Positions 8,590 to 17,257 of a DNA stretch of 64,000 bases are shown one piece after another. The translations under genes and the position numbers were made by a program. Within the stretch, counting starts at the first letter, position 1; every line of letters starts with the position of its first letter. The notes beneath the pieces were generated by a model that saw only the letters and a list, made by a program, of their open reading frames with translations, searched no databases and was not told where the DNA came from. The DNA comes from CAZEAC01 sp964510065 (GTDB lineage: Bacteria; Bdellovibrionota_C; UBA2361; CAIXSY01): positions 1 through 64,000 of the forward strand of contig CAZEAC010000012.1 in NCBI GenBank assembly GCA_964510065.1, read 5' to 3'.

Positions 8590-11500
8590 ATGAAGTTTAT
8601 ACGTCTTGTAACTATAGCTCTCGCGGGTATTGTTTTTGCCGTTCACGTTCAGGCGGCAGAGGCAGGAAAGAAAGAGGGGCAGGTCGAGCTTCCGCTTGAA
8701 CATTATAATTCGCTCGTTGAAGCTTCAAGATACCCGCTGGAAATTCCGAGAAAGGCTCCCACGGGCTACGCAATTGGTGGATCAGAGATTGAAGTAACCG
8801 TGCAGGAAAATGAGAACCATTCGGCATGGGCTTCGATTGTCGCAAGGTTTTCGCTCGAGGTTCTTGAGGATGATTGGGTTTCGGTGCCGCTTCTCCCCGT
8901 TGATACCGCACTTCAATCCGCGCTTATGGATGGAGCGCCATTGGCGCTTAGTGCTTCTCCGCAAGGTTTAAGTTTTAACAGCAAAGGAAAGGGCACACAT
9001 AAGTTCGAGCTTAGTTATCGAACTGACGCTCGGCAGTTCGAAAACGGCTTTACCCTGCCGATTGCACTTATTCAATCGAGCGCAGCCAAGCTTCAGGTCA
9101 CTCTCCCGGGTACCGGAATTGACGCCAGCATAATCCCCGGGTCGGGGCTTCAACGAAGCGAGTCCGAGGGCAAGACGATTCTCCGCGCGGCGGTACCAAC
9201 AAGTACCATGGCGCAGGTATCATGGCGCACTGGACAACCTCGGAAAGTAAGCATCTCGCGAGCGAATTATCGTGGCGAAGAGCGCGCGCAGAGCATTGTG
9301 TGGAATGCTGAACTAAGTGTCGAGCTTTTCTCGGATCAGACCGAGACGATTACGTTAATGCCTTCAACGCTGACGCTTACCGATCTTCGAATTGATGGAA
9401 AGCCTGGGGTGCTCTTTGTTGAAGCGGGCTACTTTGCAACGACGCTCAAAGGGAAGGGCGAACATGCTGTTAAAATCGGCTTTCAAAGTCCTGTCGCCAA
9501 AGAAAAGGGACCATCGAGTATTGAATTTTCGATCCCTGAGGTACCGATTTCGAAATTCGAATTGAGCTTGCCGGGGCGTAAAGAGGTGAAAGTCGAGCCG
9601 ACTTCCAGTGTCGAGATACAGGTGAAAGATGATCGTACCAAAGCGTTGGCATTTGTTCCGATGAGTTCCCAAGTGTCTTTTAGCTGGACCGAAAGCGCAC
9701 CGATTGAAGGGAGCGTGCCGCTTAGCGCGAGCGCTGTCTTGTATCAGGCTTTTGCCGCGGAGGAGGGCGTACTCTCGCAGCGCACCTTCGCACAGTATGA
9801 AATTACTCGCGGAGAAACAAATCTGTTCGAGTTCGATATCCCAAGCGGCATTCAGGTAAATCGAATTAGCTGCAACGAGGCCAAGATTACCGATTGGCAG
9901 ATTGTGAATGGAAAAGCAGGCGAAGGTTCCACATTAAAAGTGTTTCTTGAAAGAAAGCTAAGCGGCAACGTCTCGCTTACCATTGAATCAGATCGAGGTC
10001 TCTCAGGTGTTGGTAGCGATCCATTTCCATTGCCACTGATTAAGGCACGCGACTTAAAACGAGAGCGTGGAATGATTGTGCTTCTTTCAAATAAGGAGCT
10101 GATGTTGCAGCCTGATCAGGAACAACATCTTTTACGGGTGGGTGAAAATCAGATACCGGCTGAAATTCGATCGCTGTGGAAAGATCCGGTCTCGCATACC
10201 TTTAAGTATGTTGAGGACGCGGTCTCGCTCTCAGTTCGCGCGCAGCCTCCCGAAAGAAAGGCCGGCCGTTTTGATGCGGTGATTAACACCCTGGTATCTT
10301 TGGGTGAGGTGAGCTTAAGCGGAAGTTCGACAATAGAGATAAATGTAAAATCGGGCAGCATCGAGGATCTTAAACTAAGGCTTCCGCCGAAGGTTAACTT
10401 TCTTGGGCTCACCTCGCCGTCGCTACGCACCCATACGGTGACCGGCGGCGATGAGGGCCAGGTAGTGAATGTGCAGTTCACTCAGGAGATGGATGGCCAG
10501 TTTACTCTTGAGGTAAAGTACGAGCAGATCTTAAGCGAAGCGCAGGCGGATATGGGAGTTCCCACGCCGAAGGTCGAGTCTGCTGAGATTGAGCAGGGAA
10601 GAATTGCGATTGAGGCTTTGAGCGCGGTTGAAGTTCAGCCGGCGACTGCTACGGGGCTTAGTTCTATTGATGCTTCCGAACTTCCGCAGCAGGTGTTGCT
10701 TAAGACCACGAACCCGATACTCCTTGCCTACAAGTACGTTCAAGCAGAACCGCCGTATAAGCTCGGGCTTAAAGTCACTCGACATAAGCAGGTCGACATT
10801 CAGGCGGCGACAATAGATCAGGCTATCTATCGCACTTTGTTTACCGCCGATGGAATAGCAGTTACCTCGGCGCGCTTTCAGATCCGAAATGCTCGGGAGC
10901 AGTTCCTGCGATTGACTTTGCCGGCAGGCTCAGAGGTATGGTCGCTTTTTGTCGATGGCAAGGCAGAAAAGCCGGCGCTGCTCGAATCGGAAAAGGAGAA
11001 GCTCGCCGAGTCGCGTGTGCTTATCAAGATAATAAATTCTGCGCAGGGCTTTCCGGTTGACCTTGTGTATCGAACCAAGATCTCTAGTTTTGGTTATCTT
11101 GGAACGCAGCGTGCCCTTCTCGCGCAACCGGCCATCGTCGTCACGCATACCCGTTGGGAAGCTTATCTTCCAAGTCAGTATTCGTACGGCAGAGTTGACA
11201 CGAATATGCAGCTTGTCGAGAGTGGAAGCGCCAGTGGCGCGGACCTCAGGGCGGTAAGTAGCGAGATGAAATCCGCTGCTGCGCCCGGGATAGCGCTCCA
11301 GCTGCAAATTCCGATTTCTGGGCAGCGGCTGGTGTTTGAGAAGCTTTACGCTAATCAGGGCGATGAAGCGGCGTACTTTGCAGTTGCCTACTCGGTCCTT
11401 CTGGGCAAACTACTTGGACTTAGTCTTGTAGGCCTTGCGGCGCTCGCACTTTGTTTTGGAATGTTCCTTGTAGGAAGCGGAAAGACAAGGGAGGGCGCGG

Positions 11501-11646
11501 TCCTGTCGCTACTCGCAATTGCTGCCCTAGTAACTTTTATTGGTATTTATGGGGTAAGTGCCTGGCCCGTCATTCCCGCTGGGTTGACTGCCGCTGCTGG
11601 ATTTTATCTCCGCCGCCAAAAGAGCCTCGAAGTCCTCGATATGTAA
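8590..11646 (+). CDS. large exported protein with C-terminal membrane anchor, sigma operon
   Basis: 1018 aa from ATG 8590, chosen because GGAGG at 8580 is well spaced and the signal peptide (MKFIRLVTIALAGIV, cut near VQA-AEA) begins there; a frame start at 8578 adds four residues. No family is recognised. The body appears all-beta, with repeated amphipathic strands typical of Ig-like or adhesion modules. Two or three hydrophobic helices close the C-terminus (about 935-1000), so it is probably held in the inner membrane with most of its mass in the periplasm. It lies 18 nt after the anti-sigma fusion and is a likely target or partner of that stress pathway. Its TAA stop lies inside a hairpin repeat. 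Confidence 0.75.
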   Translation: MKFIRLVTIALAGIVFAVHVQAAEAGKKEGQVELPLEHYNSLVEASRYPLEIPRKAPTGYAIGGSEIEVTVQENENHSAWASIVARFSLEVLEDDWVSVPLLPVDTALQSALMDGAPLALSASPQGLSFNSKGKGTHKFELSYRTDARQFENGFTLPIALIQSSAAKLQVTLPGTGIDASIIPGSGLQRSESEGKTILRAAVPTSTMAQVSWRTGQPRKVSISRANYRGEERAQSIVWNAELSVELFSDQTETITLMPSTLTLTDLRIDGKPGVLFVEAGYFATTLKGKGEHAVKIGFQSPVAKEKGPSSIEFSIPEVPISKFELSLPGRKEVKVEPTSSVEIQVKDDRTKALAFVPMSSQVSFSWTESAPIEGSVPLSASAVLYQAFAAEEGVLSQRTFAQYEITRGETNLFEFDIPSGIQVNRISCNEAKITDWQIVNGKAGEGSTLKVFLERKLSGNVSLTIESDRGLSGVGSDPFPLPLIKARDLKRERGMIVLLSNKELMLQPDQEQHLLRVGENQIPAEIRSLWKDPVSHTFKYVEDAVSLSVRAQPPERKAGRFDAVINTLVSLGEVSLSGSSTIEINVKSGSIEDLKLRLPPKVNFLGLTSPSLRTHTVTGGDEGQVVNVQFTQEMDGQFTLEVKYEQILSEAQADMGVPTPKVESAEIEQGRIAIEALSAVEVQPATATGLSSIDASELPQQVLLKTTNPILLAYKYVQAEPPYKLGLKVTRHKQVDIQAATIDQAIYRTLFTADGIAVTSARFQIRNAREQFLRLTLPAGSEVWSLFVDGKAEKPALLESEKEKLAESRVLIKIINSAQGFPVDLVYRTKISSFGYLGTQRALLAQPAIVVTHTRWEAYLPSQYSYGRVDTNMQLVESGSASGADLRAVSSEMKSAAAPGIALQLQIPISGQRLVFEKLYANQGDEAAYFAVAYSVLLGKLLGLSLVGLAALALCFGMFLVGSGKTREGAVLSLLAIAALVTFIGIYGVSAWPVIPAGLTAAAGFYLRRQKSLEVLDM

Positions 11647-11711
11647 AACCCGTGACGGTCCCACATGTCCCTACTTTTTAAGTAGGGACATGTGGGACCG
11701 TCACGGGTTTT
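11645..11711. repeat. hairpin repeat family A, copy 1
   Basis: About 31-bp perfect inverted repeat beginning AAAACCCGTGACGG and ending CCGTCACGGGTTTT, with CCCACATGTCCCTACTT in each arm and almost no loop. Copies lie at 12821, 33435 and 48895. The A-run and T-run at the two ends make it look like a bidirectional intrinsic terminator. It overlaps the TAA stop of the preceding gene (11644-11646). Confidence 0.92.
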
Positions 11712-11715
11712 ATTA

Positions 11716-11897
11716 GGGAACCTCTGAAAAACTAGGTGTTTTGGATTTGCTGGAATTTCGGATGAGATTTGCGAGAAATCAGGTCGGGAAAAACGCAGGA
11801 ATAGCAGGGCTATTTCGAGTATTTTCCCGACCTGATTTCTCGCAAAGATCGCCGAAAGGCCAGCGAAGACGAAATACATAGTTTTTCAGAGGTTCCT
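11716..11897. mobile_element. MITE-like element with nested inverted repeats
   Basis: Terminal inverted repeats (GGAACCTCTGAAAAACTA at 11717 and its complement ending at 11896) enclose a nested perfect 25-bp inverted repeat (11768-11792 with 11822-11846). It has no coding capacity. The structure fits a small non-autonomous element or a large REP-like palindrome. A diverged left-end fragment lies at 2236-2284. Together with repeat copy 1 it fills the gap between 11647 and 11965. Confidence 0.72.
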
Positions 11898-11900
11898 TAG

Positions 11901-11936
11901 CTTACATTGTAGACCGAAAGCTGCTTACCTTGTAGA
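11901..11936 (+). promoter_or_regulatory. direct repeats upstream of small gene
   Basis: CTTACATTGTAGA at 11901-11913 and CTTACCTTGTAGA at 11924-11936 are near-identical 13-mers, 23 bases apart start to start. They lie 30-65 bp upstream of the 103-aa gene. Spacing of about two helical turns suggests a paired protein-binding site. Function is inferred only. Confidence 0.35.
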
Positions 11937-11965
11937 AGAGTGCATGAAGAGGAGGGATTTCAAGC

Positions 11966-12277
11966 ATGATGAAGGTAGGGATACCTAGTCCTGAAAGGTC
12001 GGTAGAGCGCGAGATCGGCGCTCATAAAAGGCGCTCTGCTCCTCGTTCGCCGCTAGCTACTTCACAATTTCCCGCAAGTAATGTCGCTCCGGCGCTTGTC
12101 GCGCCAGTCCAGAATCAATCTTCACCTTCGTCGGTGGGCGAGGTTGCCGCATCTGTTGTTGATTGTACTCTTGAGGTCGCTGGAGCGGTCATAGAAAATC
12201 TTCCGCTCGTTGAAATAGCAGGTGGTGTTGTTGAAGCAGTGAGCGAGGTTGCTGGGAGCATACTGTCGGATCTGTAA
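11966..12277 (+). CDS. small hypothetical protein with hydrophobic repetitive C-terminus
   Basis: 103 aa. A good ribosome site (GGAGGG at 11951-11956) supports the ATG at 11966. The N-terminal half is basic and Pro/Ser-rich. The C-terminal half repeats a pattern of V/A-x-E-V-A-G-x-V/I about every 16-20 residues and is hydrophobic with few charges. No family is recognised. The C-terminus could be a membrane-active or amphipathic segment. It stands alone between repeat elements, in an accessory-looking stretch. Confidence 0.5.
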   Translation: MMKVGIPSPERSVEREIGAHKRRSAPRSPLATSQFPASNVAPALVAPVQNQSSPSSVGEVAASVVDCTLEVAGAVIENLPLVEIAGGVVEAVSEVAGSILSDL

Positions 12278-12284
12278 TGCTTAA

Positions 12285-12884
12285 TTAGGCCACTGGAAGT
12301 CGTTCGAAGTGCGAAGGTCGTTCCGGACTATTCCAATACAGGGAAAGTCCAAATTCAAGGCACACTGTTTTAGTAAAGTCGCGGACAGCTAAAAAATAAT
12401 CAAAAGAGTTTGTCTTTCTCGTTGGCAGAAATTCGGCCTCTAGTCGAGCGATCTGCGCGGAAAGAGCGGTCGCTTCAAAATCTCGTGAAGTTGAGGAGTT
12501 CTTTAGCGCCAATAATATGCGGCTACCGCAGGTCATTATTAACACCGACTGTGTTGGATCGGTAAGAAAGAATCTAAAATCTTCACCACTAAAATGAATA
12601 CTGGTATTGCATAACGTTCCGCTCTTTCTCGGAGGATGGCTATGAATTGAAAATGATCTTATGAAATCGGCTGCATTGCGATTGCGTGGACAGTCCCAGT
12701 TAAGTCGCACCGAGCCGTGATCTCCCCTCGAAATCACAGGCGAAAGATCTACCCGCTGCTTTACCATATCGGTAAATCCGGTACGGGCGTGCTCCCGGCC
12801 ACTTTGTTCCGTAAGTTTCCAAAACCCGTGACGGTCCCACGTGTCCCTACTTTTCTTGAAAGTAGGGACACGTGGGACCGTCAC
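12285..12884 (-). CDS. hypothetical protein, possible JAB/MPN-like metalloprotease
   Basis: 199 aa in the longest frame, but the first ~20 residues are encoded by hairpin repeat copy 2 and are probably not native. An internal ATG at 12767 (residue 40) is a possible true start, although no ribosome site is clear there. The sequence FSIHSHPP followed later by FSGEDFRFFL resembles the HxHP...S-x2-D signature of JAB/MPN-type isopeptidases. The spacing is longer than the classical JAMM motif, so the call is tentative. It could be a stand-alone accessory gene invaded at its 5' end by the repeat. Confidence 0.45.
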   Translation of the reverse strand: MTVPRVPTFKKSRDTWDRHGFWKLTEQSGREHARTGFTDMVKQRVDLSPVISRGDHGSVRLNWDCPRNRNAADFIRSFSIHSHPPRKSGTLCNTSIHFSGEDFRFFLTDPTQSVLIMTCGSRILLALKNSSTSRDFEATALSAQIARLEAEFLPTRKTNSFDYFLAVRDFTKTVCLEFGLSLYWNSPERPSHFERLPVA

Positions 12885-12891
12885 GGGTTTT
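12821..12891. repeat. hairpin repeat family A, copy 2
   Basis: Same palindrome as copy 1, with CACGTG replacing CACATG symmetrically in both arms and a short TTCTTGA-type loop. The paired changes in both arms indicate selection or gene conversion maintaining the stem. It overlaps the 5' end of the minus-strand open frame at 12285-12884. Confidence 0.92.
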
Positions 12892-12922
12892 GTGATAGCA
12901 AGGGTTCGATAAGACAGGGAAA

Positions 12923-13081
12923 TTAAACTTGCTGGGCGGTTTGAGTAGCTTCTGTAAAACCTGTAAAATTGCGTAATCGCCCAACTTTTTGGCTTTGCTT
13001 CGTAGCGCCGCCTTTGTCGGTCTGCGTTGCCCGATCTTTCACGCGCTTATTCTTGAGTAGATGAAATTCTCTGTTCCCCAC
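12923..13081 (-). CDS. possible small basic protein, divergent from nadE
   Basis: 52-codon frame from GTG 13081 to TAA 12923. The product is Lys/Arg/Thr/Gln-rich (for example LLKNKRVKDRATQTDKGG) and the frame stays open further upstream. No ribosome site is convincing and no family is recognised. It may be real or an accident of composition. It lies in the leader region of nadE. Confidence 0.22.
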   Translation of the reverse strand: MGNREFHLLKNKRVKDRATQTDKGGATKQSQKVGRLRNFTGFTEATQTAQQV

Positions 13082-13176
13082 GGAGCGCTCGCCCCTGCGT
13101 GAGTGCTGGGTGGGGCTACAGCGGAAGGAATTTTTTGGTTTTTAATAACAAACACTACAAAGAGAAAGGAACGCAT

Positions 13177-15261
13177 CTGACTACATCAAAGCAAGGAGCT
13201 CCCACTCATATTAGAGTAGGGGCAGCATCGATAAACACCAAGGTGCTCGATTGGGCTGGAAACGAAGCGCGTATTACCAAGGCAATTCATATGGCCAGCG
13301 CTCAGGGCATTCAGGTACTCGCGCTCGGTGAGCTATGTACCTCGGGCTATGGCCTCGAGGACACTGCTTGGCGTCCTGATGTCTGTGCGCAGGCCTACAA
13401 GCAACTGTTGCAGATCGCCAAACTCACCGAAGACATGGTTGCCTTTTGCGGACTGCCGGTCGAATTTGACGGCAAGGTCTGGAATGGCATCGGGGTCATC
13501 GTGAACCAGCGTGTCGTAGCGATCATTCCGAAGAAACGTCTCGCGAGTGGGACGCTCTTCTACGAGGGCCGTGTCTACGGAGAGTGGCCCGACGGAAAAA
13601 ATACTACGCTCGGGGCGGAATATGGCGAGTTGCCAATTGGGGACATCGTCCTCGACATCGGCGGTGTTCGAATCGCGCTTCAGACATGTGAAGAGGCCTG
13701 GGGTTACGAGCAAACCGTGGCGCGGGCGTTGAAACTAGGGGCAGATCTTATCTTCAACAACAGCGCCTCTCCGGGCGCGCCGAATAAACATAAGGCGCGC
13801 ACGTTCATTGATCAAAACTCGTCCGCGGGAAATTGCGGTTACGTCTACGCCAATCTTGTCGGCAGCGAGACCGGCGGCGTAACATTCGATGGCGATTGCC
13901 GCATCTCAAATTGCGGCAGCACCATCGCGCGCACTAAGCGCTACAGCATGAGGGATGTGCGTGTTATCGGTGCGACCATTCCTATCGTCGCTAACCGTTT
14001 CGGCCGGGGGCGTTTGAAGTATCATGTGCCGGCGTGCACCGACGAAGGAATACTTCGCGTGCAGCATGAATGGGGTACGGTCGAGCGTGTGAGCTATTCA
14101 CCTTCGGGTGATCTCGACCTCGATCCGATTCCTGACGATCCTCGCGACATTGCGGGAATCTGGGATTCGGCCACTCTGGCCTTCTACGATTATTGGCGTA
14201 AAGTCGGAGTCGCCAGAGGGATGGTGACTGGAATCAGTGGCGGCTACGACTCGTCGATTGTCGCGCTGATTCACCTCGGCTCGATCTGCCGTGGCATGCA
14301 CGAGTTGGGACATGAGTTCCTCGAAAAACTCTCATTCGTGCCCAAGATCAAGGAGATCGGACTTGATCCGTTCACGTTGATGGCGGCAACGCATCGAGGC
14401 TACTCGCTCTCAACGGAGAATAACTCCGCAAAAACGAGGAAAGGCGCACGGCTCATCGGCAAGGTGACCCGGATGAACTTCCAGGAGGTCTCTATTCGTG
14501 CCGCGTTTAAGCGGGCCAAACAGGATCTGGCGAGGATGTATGGTCGCCAGCTGCTCTGGACGGTGAAGTCCGAGTCCTTGGCCTTGGAAAGCGCGCAGAC
14601 TCGGATTCGTGGATCCTACCTTGCGTCGGTTGCAGCCGCCCTTGACTTCATGATGCTCAACACGGGCAACATGTTGGAGATGGCGCTTGGCTACTGCACG
14701 CAGGGTGCCGATATGAACGGCGGCTGGGGCGTTATTGAGGGCGCGTTCAAGACGACAATCAAAGCACTCCTTGCTTACGTCGGAAACGGCGCAATCAAAC
14801 TTCCCGTGGGCTTCGGTTATGGACAGGAGGAGTTTGATCGCGAGATCTTTAACGCGGTGACCTGGGTCCTTGGAACCGAGCCCACGGCGGGATTGCAGCC
14901 GCTGGAATTCAATCAGACTGACGAGTCAGCTCTCGGTCCGTTTGTTGTTCAGGAGTTCATCGCGCGGAACTTCCTTTTCGGAATGCATTCTATGCCAGAC
15001 CTTTGTCGGCTGGTGTGGGAAGCGTTCGGGCCGAAAAGCGTTCATGCGGGGCGCAACTTCTCCAACGAAGATCTGAAGAAATGGATCAAGTTCTTCATAT
15101 TTCGCTGGTGTGGTTCGCAGTGGAAGCGTTTTTGCGCAACCCAGGGACTCAGGATTGAAGACATCAGCCTGATGACCCAAACAGACATCAGGTGGCCGGT
15201 GGTCTGCGACCCGACATTCTGGGTCGAGGCCGTCAATGTGTACGAGTTCCCTAACGCGTAA
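13177..15261 (+). CDS. nadE: glutamine-dependent NAD+ synthetase
   Basis: Two-domain enzyme making NAD+ from nicotinate adenine dinucleotide with glutamine-derived ammonia. The nitrilase-type amidase domain shows the Glu-Lys-Cys triad: ELCTSGYG, IPKKRLA and LQTCEEAW. The synthetase domain has the SGGYDSS PP-loop. I prefer the CTG at 13177 as start (694 aa): an AGAAAGGA ribosome site ends at 13170, and homology-like sequence begins soon after. The longest frame starts at GTG 13099 (720 aa) with an unlikely N-terminus. Its codon use seems richer in C-ending codons than its neighbours, hinting at transfer. It is monocistronic, followed by two hairpins. Confidence 0.93.
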   Translation: MTTSKQGAPTHIRVGAASINTKVLDWAGNEARITKAIHMASAQGIQVLALGELCTSGYGLEDTAWRPDVCAQAYKQLLQIAKLTEDMVAFCGLPVEFDGKVWNGIGVIVNQRVVAIIPKKRLASGTLFYEGRVYGEWPDGKNTTLGAEYGELPIGDIVLDIGGVRIALQTCEEAWGYEQTVARALKLGADLIFNNSASPGAPNKHKARTFIDQNSSAGNCGYVYANLVGSETGGVTFDGDCRISNCGSTIARTKRYSMRDVRVIGATIPIVANRFGRGRLKYHVPACTDEGILRVQHEWGTVERVSYSPSGDLDLDPIPDDPRDIAGIWDSATLAFYDYWRKVGVARGMVTGISGGYDSSIVALIHLGSICRGMHELGHEFLEKLSFVPKIKEIGLDPFTLMAATHRGYSLSTENNSAKTRKGARLIGKVTRMNFQEVSIRAAFKRAKQDLARMYGRQLLWTVKSESLALESAQTRIRGSYLASVAAALDFMMLNTGNMLEMALGYCTQGADMNGGWGVIEGAFKTTIKALLAYVGNGAIKLPVGFGYGQEEFDREIFNAVTWVLGTEPTAGLQPLEFNQTDESALGPFVVQEFIARNFLFGMHSMPDLCRLVWEAFGPKSVHAGRNFSNEDLKKWIKFFIFRWCGSQWKRFCATQGLRIEDISLMTQTDIRWPVVCDPTFWVEAVNVYEFPNA

Positions 15262-15272
15262 GGTTCAAGCAA

Positions 15273-15313
15273 TGGCTCGGGCTAAGGTAGTGACAGTACC
15301 TTAGACCCGGGCC
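15273..15313 (+). terminator. hairpin after nadE
   Basis: Imperfect inverted repeat GGCTCGGGCTAAGGTA / TACCTTAGACCCGGGCC immediately after the nadE stop. The following sequence is GCTGCCTTTT, a weak T-run. Probable transcription terminator. Confidence 0.5.
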
Positions 15314-15341
15314 GCTGCCTTTTAGAGGTTTCATTACCTTC

Positions 15342-15381
15342 CGCGCTCCCCTTTCTGTCCATACAGGGCTGAAAGGGGAGA
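15342..15381 (+). terminator. second hairpin downstream of nadE
   Basis: CTCCCCTTTC and GAAAGGGGAG form a perfect 10-bp stem around a ~20-base loop. It lies between nadE and the exported-protein genes, about 130 bp before the next start. It could be a terminator or a leader structure. Confidence 0.4.
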
Positions 15382-15515
15382 ATAGTCGCTGCTTCAGGTC
15401 CTTGCATTCTCGTCTTGGATTCTCGTTTCGTATCTATCTGCGCTTACTTCTTTGACTAGTGTGAGCTTGTGGTTCACTCTCGGAAAATCACGCAAAGCAC
15501 GTTGTAAAGGAGTCT

Positions 15516-16532
15516 ATGAATCGGCGATGCACCACTAGATTTTTGAAAGCCACATTCGCGATTGTTACAGCACTCACGACTTTTCTAATAGCTCCCGACT
15601 TAACGTCGGCACAGAATTACGGAATCCCGGTGTGGGGCTCTCCGTATCAAACCGCGCCAACACCTGGAGCAACGCCTAGGCCCTCGGCGACTCCTGCCGA
15701 GGCGGTACTTCCCATTGGCGTTTTCGCGGTGAACTCAAACTATCGTCAGTCCAAAGAGCTAAGGGTCCAGCGGGATCAATCGACGGTGGAGCTCGATTAT
15801 AACTGGCAGGTGCAGTTCCTCATGCGCAATGCCCCCTTTGCAACGATTTCAGCTACGCCGATGCTGGGCAACTACTATTTTGTGACTCGTTCTGAAGGTG
15901 TTCTCAATCCAGAAGTAGGGGCAAAAACGCAAGTAACGTACGCGGGCGCATGTCCGGAAACTAGATCTTTTATTGCGGGCGGCTGTACTACGAACGAAAC
16001 TCGATCGACCGCGCAAGATTATGATACTCCGGCGCAGTCGACCTCAACTTCGAGAGCGTGGACGGTCTCCGATGTCGCGAGCCGTCCGTATCAATGCGCG
16101 GTTTCGCAGTATGTCGATGCGAATGGTGCGCGCCTTGATATACCAAACACGTATTCTGAAGAGACACAGTTGAACCTCTTCGTTGATGGTGATCCTGCTC
16201 GCCGCTTTGTTGTTCGCTTTGATCTCTTTGTCTCGACAATTGTTCCGAATGTGAGCGCGCTTTTCCGCCAATCTAATCCTAGCTCGCTTATGACTCCTCG
16301 TGCTTCGCGCCAGGTTGCTCTTAATCAGATACAGATTGAGGGCTTCGCCCCGGTTGCTGGAAGCACAACGTCCTTTCAGGGGATTGTGCACGGCCGCATT
16401 CCGACCAGAATCTCCGTGTACACACCCGCGAGTGGCGAGGAGCGCACGGCTTCCGGTCGAATTGCCTCGACGTACAACTGTCTTTCGGTTGCAATTACAC
16501 GACCGCGTGTAGTTCAGGATCTCGGAGATTAG
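15516..16532 (+). CDS. exported protein of unknown function, paralogue of the gene at 17258
   Basis: 338 aa. AAAGGAG at 15506 supports the ATG. A Sec signal peptide (hydrophobic stretch about 10-28, cut near TSA-QNY) precedes a Pro/Thr-rich linker at 40-65. The mature domain contains several Cys (CPETRSF, GGCTTNE, YQCAVSQY, YNCLSV) and a Y-x-EET-x-L-x-GDP-type block. The same block occurs in the third gene of this cluster. No known family is recognised. It is the first of three exported proteins in tandem and is probably periplasmic or surface-associated. Confidence 0.7.
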   Translation: MNRRCTTRFLKATFAIVTALTTFLIAPDLTSAQNYGIPVWGSPYQTAPTPGATPRPSATPAEAVLPIGVFAVNSNYRQSKELRVQRDQSTVELDYNWQVQFLMRNAPFATISATPMLGNYYFVTRSEGVLNPEVGAKTQVTYAGACPETRSFIAGGCTTNETRSTAQDYDTPAQSTSTSRAWTVSDVASRPYQCAVSQYVDANGARLDIPNTYSEETQLNLFVDGDPARRFVVRFDLFVSTIVPNVSALFRQSNPSSLMTPRASRQVALNQIQIEGFAPVAGSTTSFQGIVHGRIPTRISVYTPASGEERTASGRIASTYNCLSVAITRPRVVQDLGD

Positions 16533-16593
16533 ACGCTTAGGCATTCGTGGATTAATCGACATGGAAGTTTTTCTGAAAAATAAGGTCGAGGAG

Positions 16594-17256
16594 ATGGGCC
16601 GCTTTTCAAATCCAGTGCGACATAGCATTGTAGTTGGAGTTTCAGTACTTGTTGCGGCGGCGTTCCCGACGAGTGCGATGGCGCAGTCTTCGGCTCCAAT
16701 TACTACGCCAAATGCGCGTCCTTCGGAAGTTCCTGTAATCGTTGTTCCATTGCCGAGTAGTGCTTTCTCAACAAACGCCAAGACAATTAATCCAACCGCT
16801 GATATGCAAGCGGCGCGCATTCCGGACACGTTTCCATCCTCACTTCGGATTGCGCTTACCAATCTCTTGAATGTGCGGAGCGAGATCTTAGAGCTCAGAC
16901 AACGAACTGTCTTCGATAAGCCTGTGGCAATCAGTGACGCGCCTCGATCGGTCAGAGAGCTCTTTGAGCGGGGAGAGCAGTGCACTCGGCAATTGGCGGC
17001 AGAGTTAAAAAATGACTCGAGTTCTATTGTTCACTTAGACTCGGCACAGCGTGAGCGAGTTCAATTCTGGCATTCGAAAATAGATCTGGCTTTTAATTCG
17101 AAGTTGCAGGGGAACGGGACAATTGACTCAAATAGACTTCGGGCATGTTTGTCAGCAAGCGCCGGAATGTGGCGTGCATGGATTCCGATCGGTCTCGAAA
17201 CGAAGAGAGTAAATTTTGAAAACGCGCAGAATAATAACGTTCAAAGGAGTCAGTAG
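16594..17256 (+). CDS. exported protein of unknown function
   Basis: 220 aa from ATG 16594, preferred over 16561 because AAGGTCGAGG lies just upstream and the signal peptide begins cleanly there (hydrophobic VGVSVLVAAAF, cut near AMA-QSS). The mature part is helical with two Cys (ERGEQCTRQL and LRACLSA), which may form a disulphide. No family is recognised. It lies between the two paralogous exported proteins; its stop abuts the next gene's start, which suggests translational coupling in a three-gene unit. Confidence 0.65.
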   Translation: MGRFSNPVRHSIVVGVSVLVAAAFPTSAMAQSSAPITTPNARPSEVPVIVVPLPSSAFSTNAKTINPTADMQAARIPDTFPSSLRIALTNLLNVRSEILELRQRTVFDKPVAISDAPRSVRELFERGEQCTRQLAAELKNDSSSIVHLDSAQRERVQFWHSKIDLAFNSKLQGNGTIDSNRLRACLSASAGMWRAWIPIGLETKRVNFENAQNNNVQRSQ

Positions 17257-17257
17257 T

